From NCBI GenBank assembly GCA_028280505.1, contig JANQLO010000027.1, positions 62,001-126,000 on the forward strand: a stretch of DNA of 64,000 nucleotides. The letters run 5' to 3'. The translations under genes and the position numbers were made by a program. Below are positions 9,218 to 19,600 of the stretch, piece after piece. The notes beneath the pieces are model-generated. The model worked only from the letters and a program-made list of their open reading frames with translations. It ran no database searches and had not been told where the DNA came from. This DNA is from Chromatiales bacterium. GTDB taxonomy: Bacteria > Pseudomonadota > Gammaproteobacteria > Chromatiales > Chromatiaceae. Each line of letters opens with the position of its first letter. The first letter of the stretch is position 1.

Positions 9218-10636
9218 ATGAGCGTTCCCCGGTCGCAATCGACCGGGGATACCCGCAAACGACACAAGATGCCCCTATCGCTGTCTCCGCTACGTCTCAC
9301 GGTAATGGCGCTGTTGCTGATCGTCACAGTGCCATCGACAGCCGTGTTGCCCACCCAAGTCGACGGCGCCCCACTGCCCAGCCTGGCACCGATGATCGAG
9401 CGGGTCACGCCTGCGGTGGTCAACATTTCTACCGTGAGCGTGGTACGCCGCGAAGACCAGCCGCTGTTGCGCGACCCGATTTTTCGCTGGTTTTTCGAAC
9501 GTCCCCGCCAATCACGTGAAAGACGTAATCAAAGCCTGGGCTCCGGCGTAATCGTCGACGCCAAGCAGGGTCATGTACTGACCAACCATCATGTGATCGA
9601 AAAGGCCGACGAAATCCGGGTTACCTTGCATGACGGTCGTGAGCTCGTCGCGGAACTGCTGGGAACCGACCCGGATACCGATGTCGCGGTATTGCGGATA
9701 CCGAATGAAAACCTCACCGCGGTCCAGTTGGCCGATTCCGATCGATTACGGGTCGGCGACTTCGTCGTCGCGATAGGCAATCCCTTCGGCCTGAGTCAAA
9801 CGGTTACCTCGGGTATCGTCAGCGCTGTGGGCCGCAGTGGCCTGGGCATCGAAGGCTATGAGAATTTCATCCAGACCGATGCCTCCATCAACCCCGGCAA
9901 CTCGGGCGGACCGCTGGTCAATCTGCGCGGCGAACTGGTCGGCATCAACACCGCGATCCTGGCACCCAGTGGCGGCAATGTCGGCATCGGCTTCGCCATT
10001 CCGACCAATATGGCCGAGGCGATAAAACGCCAGATCGTCGAACATGGCGGTATCCGACGTGGGGTTTTCGGCATCAGCATGCAAAACCTCACGCCCGATT
10101 TGGCCCGTGCCCTTAAATTACCGGCCAAAACCGCCGGTGCCGTGGTGAATGGTGTAAAACCGGACTCGGCGGCGGAACAGGCCGGGCTGAAGGCCGGGGA
10201 TCTCATCACCCGCTTGAACGAACGTTCAATCAGCGGTGCCACCGATCTCACCACACAGCTCGCTTTATTGCGGGTTGGCGACAGGGTCGAGTTGGAAGTC
10301 ATTCGCGACGGACGCAACCGCACACTCTCGGCGCAAATTGCCGACCCCTTCGCCCATTTCGTCGACGGCGATGACATAAGCCGTCAATTGCAAGGTGCCC
10401 GTCTCGGCGAGGTCATCGACGAGTCCAGTTTCGGTAAGAATCGCGGCATCGCAGTCGGACCGGTGGTGGAGAACAGCAACGCCTGGAACGCCGGGCTACG
10501 CGAAGGCGATGTGCTGTTTCAGCTCAACCGCAGCCGGATCGAATCTCTCGACGATCTGCGCAAAGCGACCGACGACGGCGTTTATAGACTCAAGTTAAGA
10601 CGCGGCAGCCGATTGGTGACCTTGGTATCGCGCTGA
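9218..10636 (+). CDS. DegQ/HtrA-family periplasmic serine protease
   Basis: Up to 472 residues. A signal peptide core (MALLLIVTVPSTAVLP) is followed by a trypsin-like domain with the catalytic His in LTNHHVIEK (about 123), Asp in DTDVAVLRIP (about 155) and Ser in PGNSGGPLV (about 229). Two PDZ domains follow (about 270-365 and 375-470). It should be a periplasmic protease/chaperone that clears misfolded envelope proteins. The start is uncertain: ATG 9218 gives a long basic n-region, whereas ATG 9269 gives a more usual signal peptide; neither has a strong Shine-Dalgarno. It lies 17 bp after hsp20, so it may be partly co-transcribed with it, making a small proteostasis cluster. A strong terminator follows. 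Confidence 0.93.
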   Translation: MSVPRSQSTGDTRKRHKMPLSLSPLRLTVMALLLIVTVPSTAVLPTQVDGAPLPSLAPMIERVTPAVVNISTVSVVRREDQPLLRDPIFRWFFERPRQSRERRNQSLGSGVIVDAKQGHVLTNHHVIEKADEIRVTLHDGRELVAELLGTDPDTDVAVLRIPNENLTAVQLADSDRLRVGDFVVAIGNPFGLSQTVTSGIVSAVGRSGLGIEGYENFIQTDASINPGNSGGPLVNLRGELVGINTAILAPSGGNVGIGFAIPTNMAEAIKRQIVEHGGIRRGVFGISMQNLTPDLARALKLPAKTAGAVVNGVKPDSAAEQAGLKAGDLITRLNERSISGATDLTTQLALLRVGDRVELEVIRDGRNRTLSAQIADPFAHFVDGDDISRQLQGARLGEVIDESSFGKNRGIAVGPVVENSNAWNAGLREGDVLFQLNRSRIESLDDLRKATDDGVYRLKLRRGSRLVTLVSR

Positions 10637-10774
10637 CAGGGCGAAAGTCAGTTTTCTCATGGAAACAACTGCAAAATGCCTACAAATTTGCGAATTCGCA
10701 ATGACGCACCCCAGGGGTGGAGGCAGACTGTTTTCGTGCGTTGATATTTCAACCTATCGCACTTCCTCCTTCCT

Positions 10775-10805
10775 TGCCCTGCCGTCTTGGCAGGGCATTT
10801 TTTTC
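10775..10805 (+). terminator. intrinsic terminator after degQ-like gene
   Basis: TGCCCTGCC (10775-10783) and GGCAGGGCA (10789-10797) form a perfect 9-bp stem with loop GTCTT, followed by seven T residues. It ends the hsp20/degQ transcription unit. The region between the degQ stop (10636) and this hairpin shows no gene. Confidence 0.92.
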
Positions 10806-11572
10806 TTTCCCCCTTGCTCTGTGCGTACAAACCCGATAAGCCATTGTTTTGTAAAAGATAGCACCTTGAGCGGAACAGCACACCACGCCAGTTGCCACGC
10901 GATCTGCAACGCGTGACACCCAATGCCTCTTCGCAATTCCGTGACAAAGAACCGACACGCAACGGCCATCCCGCGCTGACCATTATTCGTCACAAACGCC
11001 AATTCGCCATCGCATCGAAACACCTTTACAACTGCACCATAAACGACCACCTTTATGTCACATCTTTGGGCATGGACGACTTTTGTCCGTTTGCGCAGGC
11101 TGACTTACAAAAGCATTCGAGGTGACGCGACACGGCCGTGTGAGGCCCTGCGTCCTAAACCTCAAAACCCTTTGTAATCGGCTATCGGGCAACAAAGACT
11201 TGCGATCTGGCCTTTAATACATTCAGGGCCGAGCGTTACGTTCGATTGAGCGGTTCGGGCTTATCGCACAACCGAGGCCTCGTGAGATTTTGATGTGAAC
11301 CCTGGCCTTGTTCGCTGTCTAAGCCGTTAGTCGCCCGCAGGACTGGCGCGATGCTTGCAGAGGGCTTGGGGACGCCGAGTAAAGACGTCGGGAGCGATCA
11401 CCGACGATGCACCGGATTTGCGCGACCGCTGACCCAAAGGTCACCGGTCAGCGCCTGTCGGCATGGAAATGGGCCGATATAGCGTTTCACACGGACGTGT
11501 ATCACTGCCTGATACGTTCGGCAAACCGAATTGGGCGGTCAAAAAACAGTTACTGCGTGGGAGGTATTGCAG
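10806..11572 (+). other. long non-coding region upstream of prkA
   Basis: 767 bp without a convincing gene; the short frames present have no ribosome-binding site and low-complexity composition. It contains a 12-bp palindrome (ACACGGCCGTGT, 11130-11141), a weak hairpin around 11206-11230 (GGCCTT/AGGGCC), the sigma-54 promoter candidate at 11344-11359, and a leader hairpin GTATCA-CTGCC-TGATAC at 11499-11515. The AT-richer stretch 10930-11080 could hold enhancer or integration-host-factor sites for the sigma-54 promoter, but I could not identify a specific one. Confidence 0.6.
11344..11359 (+). promoter_or_regulatory. sigma-54 promoter candidate for prkA-yeaH-spoVR
   Basis: TGGCGC-GATGC-TTGCA matches TGGCAC-N5-TTGCA with one mismatch and exact GG-N10-GC spacing. 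It predicts a start near 11371 and a leader of about 200 nt before prkA at 11573. The E. coli yeaGH orthologues are known to be under nitrogen/sigma-54 control, which supports the call. Confidence 0.6.
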
Positions 11573-13495
11573 ATGTCGATTTTCCAACGCTACCAGGACA
11601 GGTACGAATCATCACGCGAAGAGGTGATGAGCCTCGATGACTACCTGCAACTCTGTAAGCGAGACCCCATGGCCTATGCCGGACCGGCCGAGCGTCTACT
11701 CGCCGCGATCGGCGAACCCGAATTGGTCAACACCCATAACTTTCCCCGTCTGAGCCGGATATTCCAGAACAAAGTCATCCGGCGTTATCCGGCATTCGCC
11801 GACTTCTACGGCATGGAAGAACCCATCGAGCATTTGGTCTCGTATCTCAAGCATGCCGCGCAAGGGCTCGAAGAGCGTAAACAGATTCTCTATCTGCTCG
11901 GACCTGTCGGCGGCGGCAAATCCTCACTGGCGGAAAAGCTCAAGGAGCTCATGCAGCAAACGCCCTTCTATGCGATCAAAGACTCGCCCGTGTTCGAGTC
12001 GCCGCTCGGCCTGTTCTCGGCCGAGGAGGACGGCGACATCCTGGAAGAGGACTATGGCATTCCCAAGCGCCTGCTACGCAGCGTCATGTCACCCTGGGCG
12101 GTGAAACGGCTACAGGAGTTCAATGGCGACATCAGCAAGTTTCAGGTCGTCAAGCTCTACCCATCGATCCTCGAGCAGGTCGCCGTTGCGAAGACCGAAC
12201 CCGGTGACGAAAACAATCAAGACATTTCGTCGCTGGTCGGCAAGGTCGACATACGCAAACTCGAACGCTATGCGCAAAACGACGCCGATGCCTACAGCTA
12301 TTCCGGCGCCCTATGCCGCGCCAACCAGGGGCTGATGGAGTTCGTCGAGATGTTCAAGGCGCCGATCAAGGTGCTGCATCCCTTGTTGACCGCGACCCAG
12401 GAAGGCAATTACAACGCCACCGAGGGTCTTTCGGCCTTGCCGTTCCAGGGCATCATCCTGGCGCATTCCAACGAATCGGAATGGCAGTCGTTTCGCAACA
12501 ACAAGAACAACGAGGCCTTCCTCGATCGCGTCTATATCGTTAAGGTGCCCTACTGCCTACGCGTCAGCGAGGAACAACAGATTTATCAGAAGCTGTTGCG
12601 CGAGAGCTCGTTGAATCAGGCGCCCTGCGCACCGGGCACGCTGGAGATGATGTCGCAGTTCTCGGTGCTGACACGCCTGAAGGAGCCGGAAAACTCCAGC
12701 ATCTTCTCCAAGATGCGGGTTTACGATGGCGAGAACCTCAAAGACACCGACCCCAAAGCGAAATCGGTCCAAGAATATCGAGACTATGCCGGCGTCGATG
12801 AGGGCATGGACGGCATATCGACCCGTTTCGCGTTCAAAATCCTATCGCAGGTATTCAATTTCGATCATTCCGAAGTCGCGGCCAATCCGGTGCACCTGCT
12901 CTACGTGCTCGAACGTCAGATCGTGCGCGAACATCTGCCGCCGGAAACCGAGGATCACTATCTGGGCTTCCTCAAGGAATACCTGGCACCGCGTTACGCC
13001 GATTTCATCGGCAAGGAACTGCAGACGGCCTATCTGGAGTCCTATGCCGAGTACGGCCAGAACATTTTCGACCGTTACGTGACCTATGCGGACTATTGGA
13101 TTCAGGATCAGGAGTATCGCGATCCCGACACCGGCGAAATGATGAATCGCTCCGCGCTCAACGAGGAGTTGGAAAAGATCGAGAAACCGGCCGGCATCTC
13201 GAACCCCAAGGACTTCCGTAACGAGATCGTGAACTTCGTACTGCGCGCTCGGGCCAACAACGGTGGCGCAAATCCCAAGTGGACCAGCTACGAGAAACTG
13301 CGTTCGGTCATCGAGAAGAAAATGTTCTCGAATACCGAGGAGCTGCTTCCGGTCATCTCCTTCAACGCCAAGGCCTCCGAAGCGGAGAAGAAGAAGCACG
13401 AGGAGTTTGTCGATCGCATGGTCGAAAAAGGCTATACGCCCAAGCAGGTCCGACTGCTATCGGAATGGTATCTGCGCGTGCGTAAGTCGCAGTAG
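11573..13495 (+). CDS. prkA: PrkA-family serine protein kinase (YeaG-like)
   Basis: 640 residues, the usual PrkA length. The N-terminal AAA+ module has Walker A GPVGGGKSSL (about residue 110). The body shows typical PrkA text such as KYPSILEQ-like and ILAHSNESEWQSF (about 300), and a C-terminal kinase-related domain follows. The ATG at 11573, with GGGAGG eight bases upstream, is the start; an in-frame TTG at 11531 lies before that site. It is reported in other bacteria as a stress and starvation kinase or AAA+ protease. It leads a three-gene unit with yeaH and spoVR, whose products are thought to act together in nitrogen or stationary-phase stress. Confidence 0.95.
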   Translation: MSIFQRYQDRYESSREEVMSLDDYLQLCKRDPMAYAGPAERLLAAIGEPELVNTHNFPRLSRIFQNKVIRRYPAFADFYGMEEPIEHLVSYLKHAAQGLEERKQILYLLGPVGGGKSSLAEKLKELMQQTPFYAIKDSPVFESPLGLFSAEEDGDILEEDYGIPKRLLRSVMSPWAVKRLQEFNGDISKFQVVKLYPSILEQVAVAKTEPGDENNQDISSLVGKVDIRKLERYAQNDADAYSYSGALCRANQGLMEFVEMFKAPIKVLHPLLTATQEGNYNATEGLSALPFQGIILAHSNESEWQSFRNNKNNEAFLDRVYIVKVPYCLRVSEEQQIYQKLLRESSLNQAPCAPGTLEMMSQFSVLTRLKEPENSSIFSKMRVYDGENLKDTDPKAKSVQEYRDYAGVDEGMDGISTRFAFKILSQVFNFDHSEVAANPVHLLYVLERQIVREHLPPETEDHYLGFLKEYLAPRYADFIGKELQTAYLESYAEYGQNIFDRYVTYADYWIQDQEYRDPDTGEMMNRSALNEELEKIEKPAGISNPKDFRNEIVNFVLRARANNGGANPKWTSYEKLRSVIEKKMFSNTEELLPVISFNAKASEAEKKKHEEFVDRMVEKGYTPKQVRLLSEWYLRVRKSQ

Positions 13496-13578
13496 CCGTG
13501 AATCGATCGGTTCGGTCTGCGGTCCGGAAATGACGCCAAAACTCCCCGGGCCGCCGACCACCGCAACCCGGGAATGAT

Positions 13579-14850
13579 ATGTCGCACTTTATCGACCGCC
13601 GCATTGGTTCAAAACGCAAAAGCGCCGTCAACCGTCAACGTTTTCTCAAGCGCTACAAATCGCAACTGAAGCGCGCGGTCGCCGATGCCGTCAATCGCCG
13701 CAGCATCACCGATACCGATGCCGGCGAAAAGGTGAAAATCCCGGCGAAAGACGTATCAGAACCGGTGTTCCACCACGGTAGCGGCGGCACACGTGAATCC
13801 GTGTACACCGGCAACAAGGAATTCATGACGGGCGACCGCGTGAACCGGCCGCCCGGCGGCGCGGGCGGCGGTTCCGGTAGCGGCAATGCCAGCGACAGCG
13901 GCGAAGGCGAAGACGAATTCGTCTTCGAACTGTCGCGCGAGGAATATCTCGACCTGTTGTTCGACGATCTCGAGCTGCCCAACCTAGTGCGTAATCAACT
14001 GGTTGGAGCAACCGATTTCAAAATCGTCCGCGCGGGCTATGCAACCGATGGCGCACCGAGCAATATCGACGTGGTGCGCTCGCTCAAAGGCGCGATCGCG
14101 CGACGTACCGCCCTCGGCGCACCCTATCGCGGTCGCATCCGCGAATTGGAGGATGAAGTCGACACACTGCTAGCCGAGGGCGCGGACGAGCGCGATTCCC
14201 GAGTGCTGGCTTTGCGCGAGGAAATCCAAGGGCTCAAAACACGCATCGCGGCACTGCCTTTTATCGACACCTTCGACCTGCGTTTCAGATCCTTCGCCAA
14301 GCAACCCGAACCGACCAGCAAGGCGGTCATGTTCTGCCTCATGGACGTCTCCGGTTCCATGGACGAGGAGCGCAAGAATCTCGCCAAGCGTTTCTTCCTG
14401 TTGCTGCACCTGTTCCTACAACGCAACTACGACAAGATCGACGTCGTGTTCATTCGGCATCACACCACCGCGCTCGAAGTCGACGAACAGGAGTTCTTCT
14501 ACTCACGCGAGACCGGCGGCACCGTGGTCAGCAGCGCGCTGCATCTGGTCCAGGACATCATTCACGAACGCTACGATTCAAGCGCTTGGAACATCTATGC
14601 CGCCCAGGCTTCGGACGGTGACAACTGGGAATCGGACTCACCGATCTGCCGCGACTTGATCGCGCAGAAATTGCTGCCGCTGATGCGCTATTACGCCTAT
14701 GTCGAGATCATGCCGCGCCAACACCAGGCTTTATGGTATGCCTACCAAGAGGTCGCCGAAATCGATTCTCGCTTCGCAATGCAACAAATCGATTCGGCGG
14801 AAGACGTCTTTACCGTGTTCCGTGAACTCTTCAGGAGGCAGCCGGCATGA
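13579..14850 (+). CDS. yeaH: YeaH/DUF444 family VWA-domain protein
   Basis: 423 residues. The N-terminus is basic (SHFIDRRIGSKRKSAVNRQRFLKRY) and is followed by a Gly/Ser-rich linker (about 88-110). A von Willebrand A-like domain carries the metal-binding MIDAS motif DVSGSMDEE (about residue 256). It is the standard partner of PrkA: VWA proteins paired with AAA+ ATPases usually act as adaptors for remodelling or metal insertion. It is 83 bp after prkA, and its stop overlaps the start of spoVR by ATGA, so the three are one operon. The biochemical role remains undefined in the family. Confidence 0.93.
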   Translation: MSHFIDRRIGSKRKSAVNRQRFLKRYKSQLKRAVADAVNRRSITDTDAGEKVKIPAKDVSEPVFHHGSGGTRESVYTGNKEFMTGDRVNRPPGGAGGGSGSGNASDSGEGEDEFVFELSREEYLDLLFDDLELPNLVRNQLVGATDFKIVRAGYATDGAPSNIDVVRSLKGAIARRTALGAPYRGRIRELEDEVDTLLAEGADERDSRVLALREEIQGLKTRIAALPFIDTFDLRFRSFAKQPEPTSKAVMFCLMDVSGSMDEERKNLAKRFFLLLHLFLQRNYDKIDVVFIRHHTTALEVDEQEFFYSRETGGTVVSSALHLVQDIIHERYDSSAWNIYAAQASDGDNWESDSPICRDLIAQKLLPLMRYYAYVEIMPRQHQALWYAYQEVAEIDSRFAMQQIDSAEDVFTVFRELFRRQPA

Positions 14851-16340
14851 GCCGTGACCGCCTGATCTGCGACACTTCGGAATGGAGCTTTCCGCTGCTC
14901 GAACGCTTTGACAAGGAAATCGGACATATCGCCCATGAAGAGTTCGGTCTGGATACCTATGCCAACCAGATCGAAGTCATCACGTCCGAGCAGATGATCG
15001 ATGCCTATTCGTCGGTCGGCCTGCCGATCAATTATCACCATTGGTCGTTCGGCAAACAATTCGTTTCTACCGAGCGAACCTACAGACGCGGCCAGATGGG
15101 GCTGGCGTACGAGATCGTGATCAACTCCGACCCCTGTATCGCCTATCTGATGGAGGAAAACTCCTTACCCATGCAGGCACTGGTGATCGCCCACGCCAGT
15201 TATGGTCACAACAGCTTTTTCAAGGGCAACTACCTATTTCGCACCTGGACCAGCGCGGACGCCATCATCGACTACCTGGTATTCGCCCGTACCTATGTGG
15301 CCGAATGCGAGGAACGTTACGGCACCGAGGAAGTCGAGCTATTGCTCGATTCCTGTCATGCTCTCATGAACCACGGTGTCGATCGCTACAAACGCCCGGC
15401 CCCGCTGACGATGGCCGAAGAGCAAAAACGTCAGCGCGAACGCGAGGATTATCTGCAATCGCAGATCAACGACCTATGGCGCACCTTACCGCCGACACAA
15501 CAGGGTGACGACAACCATAAAGCCGAGCGTTTCCCGCCGGAACCGCAGGAGAACTTGCTGTACTTTTTCGAAAAGAACGCCCCCCTGCTGGAGCCCTGGC
15601 AACGCGAGATCGTGCGCATCGTACGCAAGATCGGCCAATACTTTTATCCGCAGCGCCAAACTCAGGTGATGAACGAGGGATGGGCGACCTTCTGGCATTA
15701 CACCCTGCTCAACCGGATGTACGACAAGGGCCTGGTCACCGACGGCTTCATGCTCGAGGTGCTGCAATCGCACACCAATGTGGTATTCCAACCGCCGTTC
15801 GACACACCCTATTACAACGGCATCAATCCCTACGCGCTCGGCTTCGCCATGATGCGCGACATCCGGCGGATCTGCGAGGAACCGACGGACGAGGACCGGC
15901 ACTGGTTCCCGGATATCGCCGGACAAGACTGGCTACCGGTGCTGAAGTTCGCCATGGCGAATTTCAAGGACGAAAGCTTCATCGCTCAGTATCTTTCACC
16001 AAAATTGATTCGTGAGTTTCGACTGTTCGCGGTGCTCGACGACGATCGCGACGAGACCCTGGAGATCACCGCCATCCACGACGACGAAGGCTACCGTGCG
16101 ATTCGCCAGGCACTCGCCGATCAATACAACTTGGGCAGCCGCGAACCCAATATCCAGGTCTACAACGTCGACCGTCGCGGCGACCGCTCCTTGCTGCTGC
16201 GTCACTACCGTTACAACCGACGCCCGCTGGGCGACACCGCCGACGATATGCTGCGACACATTCGCCGGCTGTGGGGCTTCGACGTGCGGCTCGAATCGGT
16301 CGACGAACACGGCAAGGTCGAGCTGCTTGCCGAATGTTGA
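14847..16340 (+). CDS. spoVR: SpoVR family protein (YcgB-like)
   Basis: 497 residues, close to the family norm of about 500. It opens with SEWSFPLLERFDKEIGHIA. Conserved family blocks include YEIVINSDPCIAYLMEEN (about 90), GHNSFFKGNYLF (about 125), MNEGWATFWHY (about 275) and PYYNGINPYALGF (about 325). The repeated His/Glu-rich motifs suggest a metal site, but no reaction is established. The ATG overlaps the yeaH stop and has AGGAGG 8-13 bases upstream. The tight coupling to prkA and yeaH supports a shared function in starvation physiology. Confidence 0.93.
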   Translation: MSRDRLICDTSEWSFPLLERFDKEIGHIAHEEFGLDTYANQIEVITSEQMIDAYSSVGLPINYHHWSFGKQFVSTERTYRRGQMGLAYEIVINSDPCIAYLMEENSLPMQALVIAHASYGHNSFFKGNYLFRTWTSADAIIDYLVFARTYVAECEERYGTEEVELLLDSCHALMNHGVDRYKRPAPLTMAEEQKRQREREDYLQSQINDLWRTLPPTQQGDDNHKAERFPPEPQENLLYFFEKNAPLLEPWQREIVRIVRKIGQYFYPQRQTQVMNEGWATFWHYTLLNRMYDKGLVTDGFMLEVLQSHTNVVFQPPFDTPYYNGINPYALGFAMMRDIRRICEEPTDEDRHWFPDIAGQDWLPVLKFAMANFKDESFIAQYLSPKLIREFRLFAVLDDDRDETLEITAIHDDEGYRAIRQALADQYNLGSREPNIQVYNVDRRGDRSLLLRHYRYNRRPLGDTADDMLRHIRRLWGFDVRLESVDEHGKVELLAEC

Positions 16341-16647
16341 GCCGGACCACACCGGACGCATCGCGCTAGTCGACGATGTGACCGGCACGCGTCGGGCATG
16401 TATCGGAATTCAAATCCTTACCGGAGGCTCACCCAAAACCTCAACGAGACCTGCCAAAGTAGCCTTCATGCCTGGGCGGTGTTCGGCCCTCCCGTGTTTG
16501 TATTGGACACCGGGCAATCACCCCGGCATTCAACGGTTTGCTATAAATCCTGGTATCCCCGGCCAGTAACGGGCATTCAAGGTATTGCACTCGAGGCCGA
16601 AGCAAACTAGACAAGCCGAGCGCATTGAGAACGCAGGGAGGATCCTC
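16341..16647. other. non-coding gap between spoVR and the hybrid kinase
   Basis: 307 bp with no credible gene on either strand. A small hairpin (CCGGG-CAATCA-CCCGG type, near 16510-16526) and a TATAAA box at 16542-16547 are present, but no matching -35 element was found. I could not define a terminator for spoVR or a promoter for the kinase with confidence. Confidence 0.5.
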
Positions 16648-19600
16648 GTGCGAGATAAGGGGTCCCACACCGATTGGCTCAGCCTGCGACATGCAGGCTA
16701 TCGTACCGCCCAGTTATTGGTTCTGGGCGCGGCCCTCTCGTGCGTGGGCTGGCTGCTGAACATCGACACCTTGATACGTCTCTCGCCGAATTTCCCGGCG
16801 ATACATCCCTTGACCGCAACCTGCTATCTACTCTTGGGGATAACGCTTGTTCTGAGCCTGCGATCGCAAGCCCCAGGTTCTGCCTCCCGCAGTACGTCAA
16901 TGCCGGCTTTGCTGGCGAGTGGCACCGCAGCAATCGTCGGCATCACCGCCGCCACTCAACTTGTACTCAGGCTGACCGACGCACCGGTCGCACTCGATCA
17001 ATGGATCTTTCCCGCTCATACCTCCGAAGTTGCAGGCAAACTCTCACGGATGTCGATTCCGACAGCACTCGTCTTGACGCTTGTCTCGTTCGGGTTTCTG
17101 TTTTCGAGGACAGGGTTTCTCAGTCTAAAAACCTTGGCACAGGCAGCCACCTTGCTGGCCGCTTTCTTAGTCGGCCTGTCGCTGATTGGCCGGCTACTGG
17201 GTATGAGTTACTTCGATAATTACTTCACGTCGTTCGCGACTAGTACGCTTACCTTGCTGGCAGTATTCGCAGTCATGACCTTGGCATTGGCGGACGAACA
17301 GGGTTGGATCAACCTAGCACGCAGCCCCAGCATCACCCGCACATTGCTCATCTGGCTGATACCGCTGGGCTTGTTACTGCCTATGGCTTTCGTTTTCTTG
17401 GAGTTCGTTTTATACAACCATCTGGCATTAGCACACGACAACGTACTGTATATCCAATCAACATTCTTGATGCTTACCATGCTGCTCGGCGTACTTACGG
17501 CCGGCAAGCAGACTCAACGCGCCGAAAGCCGTGCGATCAGTGCTTCTCAGGCACTGCAAGAGAGCCGGAATGATCTCAACATTACGCTACGCTCGATAGG
17601 CGAAGCCGTAATAGCGGTGAATCTCGAGCAGCGCGTCAAAATGATGAACCGCATGGCCGAGAGGCTGACCGGTTGGACGGCAAACACCGCCGTCGGTCGG
17701 CCGATATCGGAAGTGCTCAGGATTACCGACGGGTCAAGTGGCAAACCGATCGACTTTGCAGCCCGGGACGATACCACATCGTCAAATCAAACCGATGCGG
17801 CAAATCATCTATTACGCAATACGGATGGACAGGACATTGTCGTCGAGCACACCGTGTCACCCATACACGACGACGACGGCATAACCACAGGCAGCATTAT
17901 CGTAATCCGAGACATATCGGCACGATACACCACTCAATTGGCTTTGGAAAAAGAGAGCTGGCGCCTGAACAGCGTAATTCGGGGCACCAATGCCGGTACT
18001 TGGTCGTGGAACGTGCAAACCGGCGAGGTGACGCTGGACGAACGCTGGGCGGCAATCGCAGGCTACACCCTGGACGAGCTGCAACCGATCGATATTAATA
18101 CCTGGATCCACATGACACACCCGGATGATCAGGTAATCAATCGTGGGCTGCTGCTGCGCCATTTCGAAGGCAAGGATGCCTATTTCGAAAACGAGAGTAG
18201 AATTCGTCACAAGGACGGCCATTGGGTCTGGGCTCGCGATGCCGGCAAAGTCTTTTCTTGGACAGACGATGGCGAACCACTATGGATGTTCGGCACCCAC
18301 TACGATATATCAAAACGTAAAATCATCGAAGCCGAACTACGGTCACTCAACGAGGAGTTGGAATCCCGTGTAGAACGCCGGGCGTTGGAACTACGCGAGA
18401 GCGAGGCGCGTTTCCGTCTTGCCCTGAACAATTCGGCAATCGGTATGGCAGTCGTATCGCTCGAGGGCCGATGGCTGGAGGTCAATGCCTCGCTTTGCGA
18501 AATCCTCGGCTACGACACCGACGAACTCCTACAACGGACCTTCCAGGACATCACCTACCCTGAAGACCTCGGCGCGGACCTTCTGAATGTCAACCGGCTG
18601 GTCGCCGGCGAAATCGACAACTACCAAATGGAAAAGCGCTATGTGCACAAAAACGGCCATTTGGTATGGACACTGCTAACCGCTTCATTGGCACGAAGCG
18701 ACGATGGCGCACCGTTGTTGTTCATCTTGCAGATACAGGATATCACCTCGCGCAAATGGTTGGAGCAAGCCCGCGAAACCGTCACAACGTGGTTGCCTGC
18801 CTATGAAGGAGACCGCTACAACCAAGAAGCACTGATCGCGCTCTCGGAGATTCTGGATATCGACACTTTATTGATCGGCCAGCCTCGTTCCAACGATCCA
18901 ACGATGATCGATACCTTGGCAGTGCTGATCAACGGCCGGCTGACCGACAATTTCGCATACCCGATCGACGGTACGCCTTGTCAACAGATATATGACGAAG
19001 GGCAATGCGTGGTCACGGATAACGCACAATCCCTCTATCCCAACATCGGCCACCGATTGGGGCAAGATATCGTTGCTTACATCGGGACTGTGCTGTCCAA
19101 CGTTAACGGGCAACAAATCGGGCATATCGCTGTGATGACGCGAACACCCATTACCGATCCCGTAGCGATCAGTGAATGCCTGAGACCCTTCGCGCTGGCC
19201 GTTTCATCACAGATCACACGGGAGCGCGATCGCAAGCGATATCGCAATCTCTTCGAACTCGCTCCCGATGCGTTTCTGATGGTCGACCGACACGGCACTA
19301 TCGTGAAGGCTAACCGCCAGGCGGAAAACCAATTCGGCTGGTCACAGAAGGAGCTGATCGGCAACAAAATCGAAATGCTGGTACCTGCCGAGTGCAAACA
19401 GGACCACATCGGTAAACGTGACGAATACATCGCGGCACCGATCGCACGCGCGATGAGCCGTAGTGATCCCCACATATTTGCGGTTCGTAAAGACAAAACC
19501 CAATTCCCCATCGATATCTCACTCAGTCCGATAGAAACCGAAGAGGGCATTGTGGTCGCTGCCGCCATTCGGGATATTACCCAGCGTGTCGCCGCAGAAG

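Noticed and set aside
10892..11125. 77-codon frame in the gap upstream of prkA
   Set aside because: There is no Shine-Dalgarno, the composition is mixed and an overlapping minus-strand frame is equally long; the region is better explained as regulatory.
11130..11141. 12-bp palindrome ACACGGCCGTGT as a regulator site
   Set aside because: It is too short and GC-rich to be informative alone and shows no second copy nearby.
16585..16647. Earlier TTG start for the hybrid kinase
   Set aside because: It adds 21 polar residues without a ribosome-binding site, whereas GTG 16648 has GGGAGG at good spacing.
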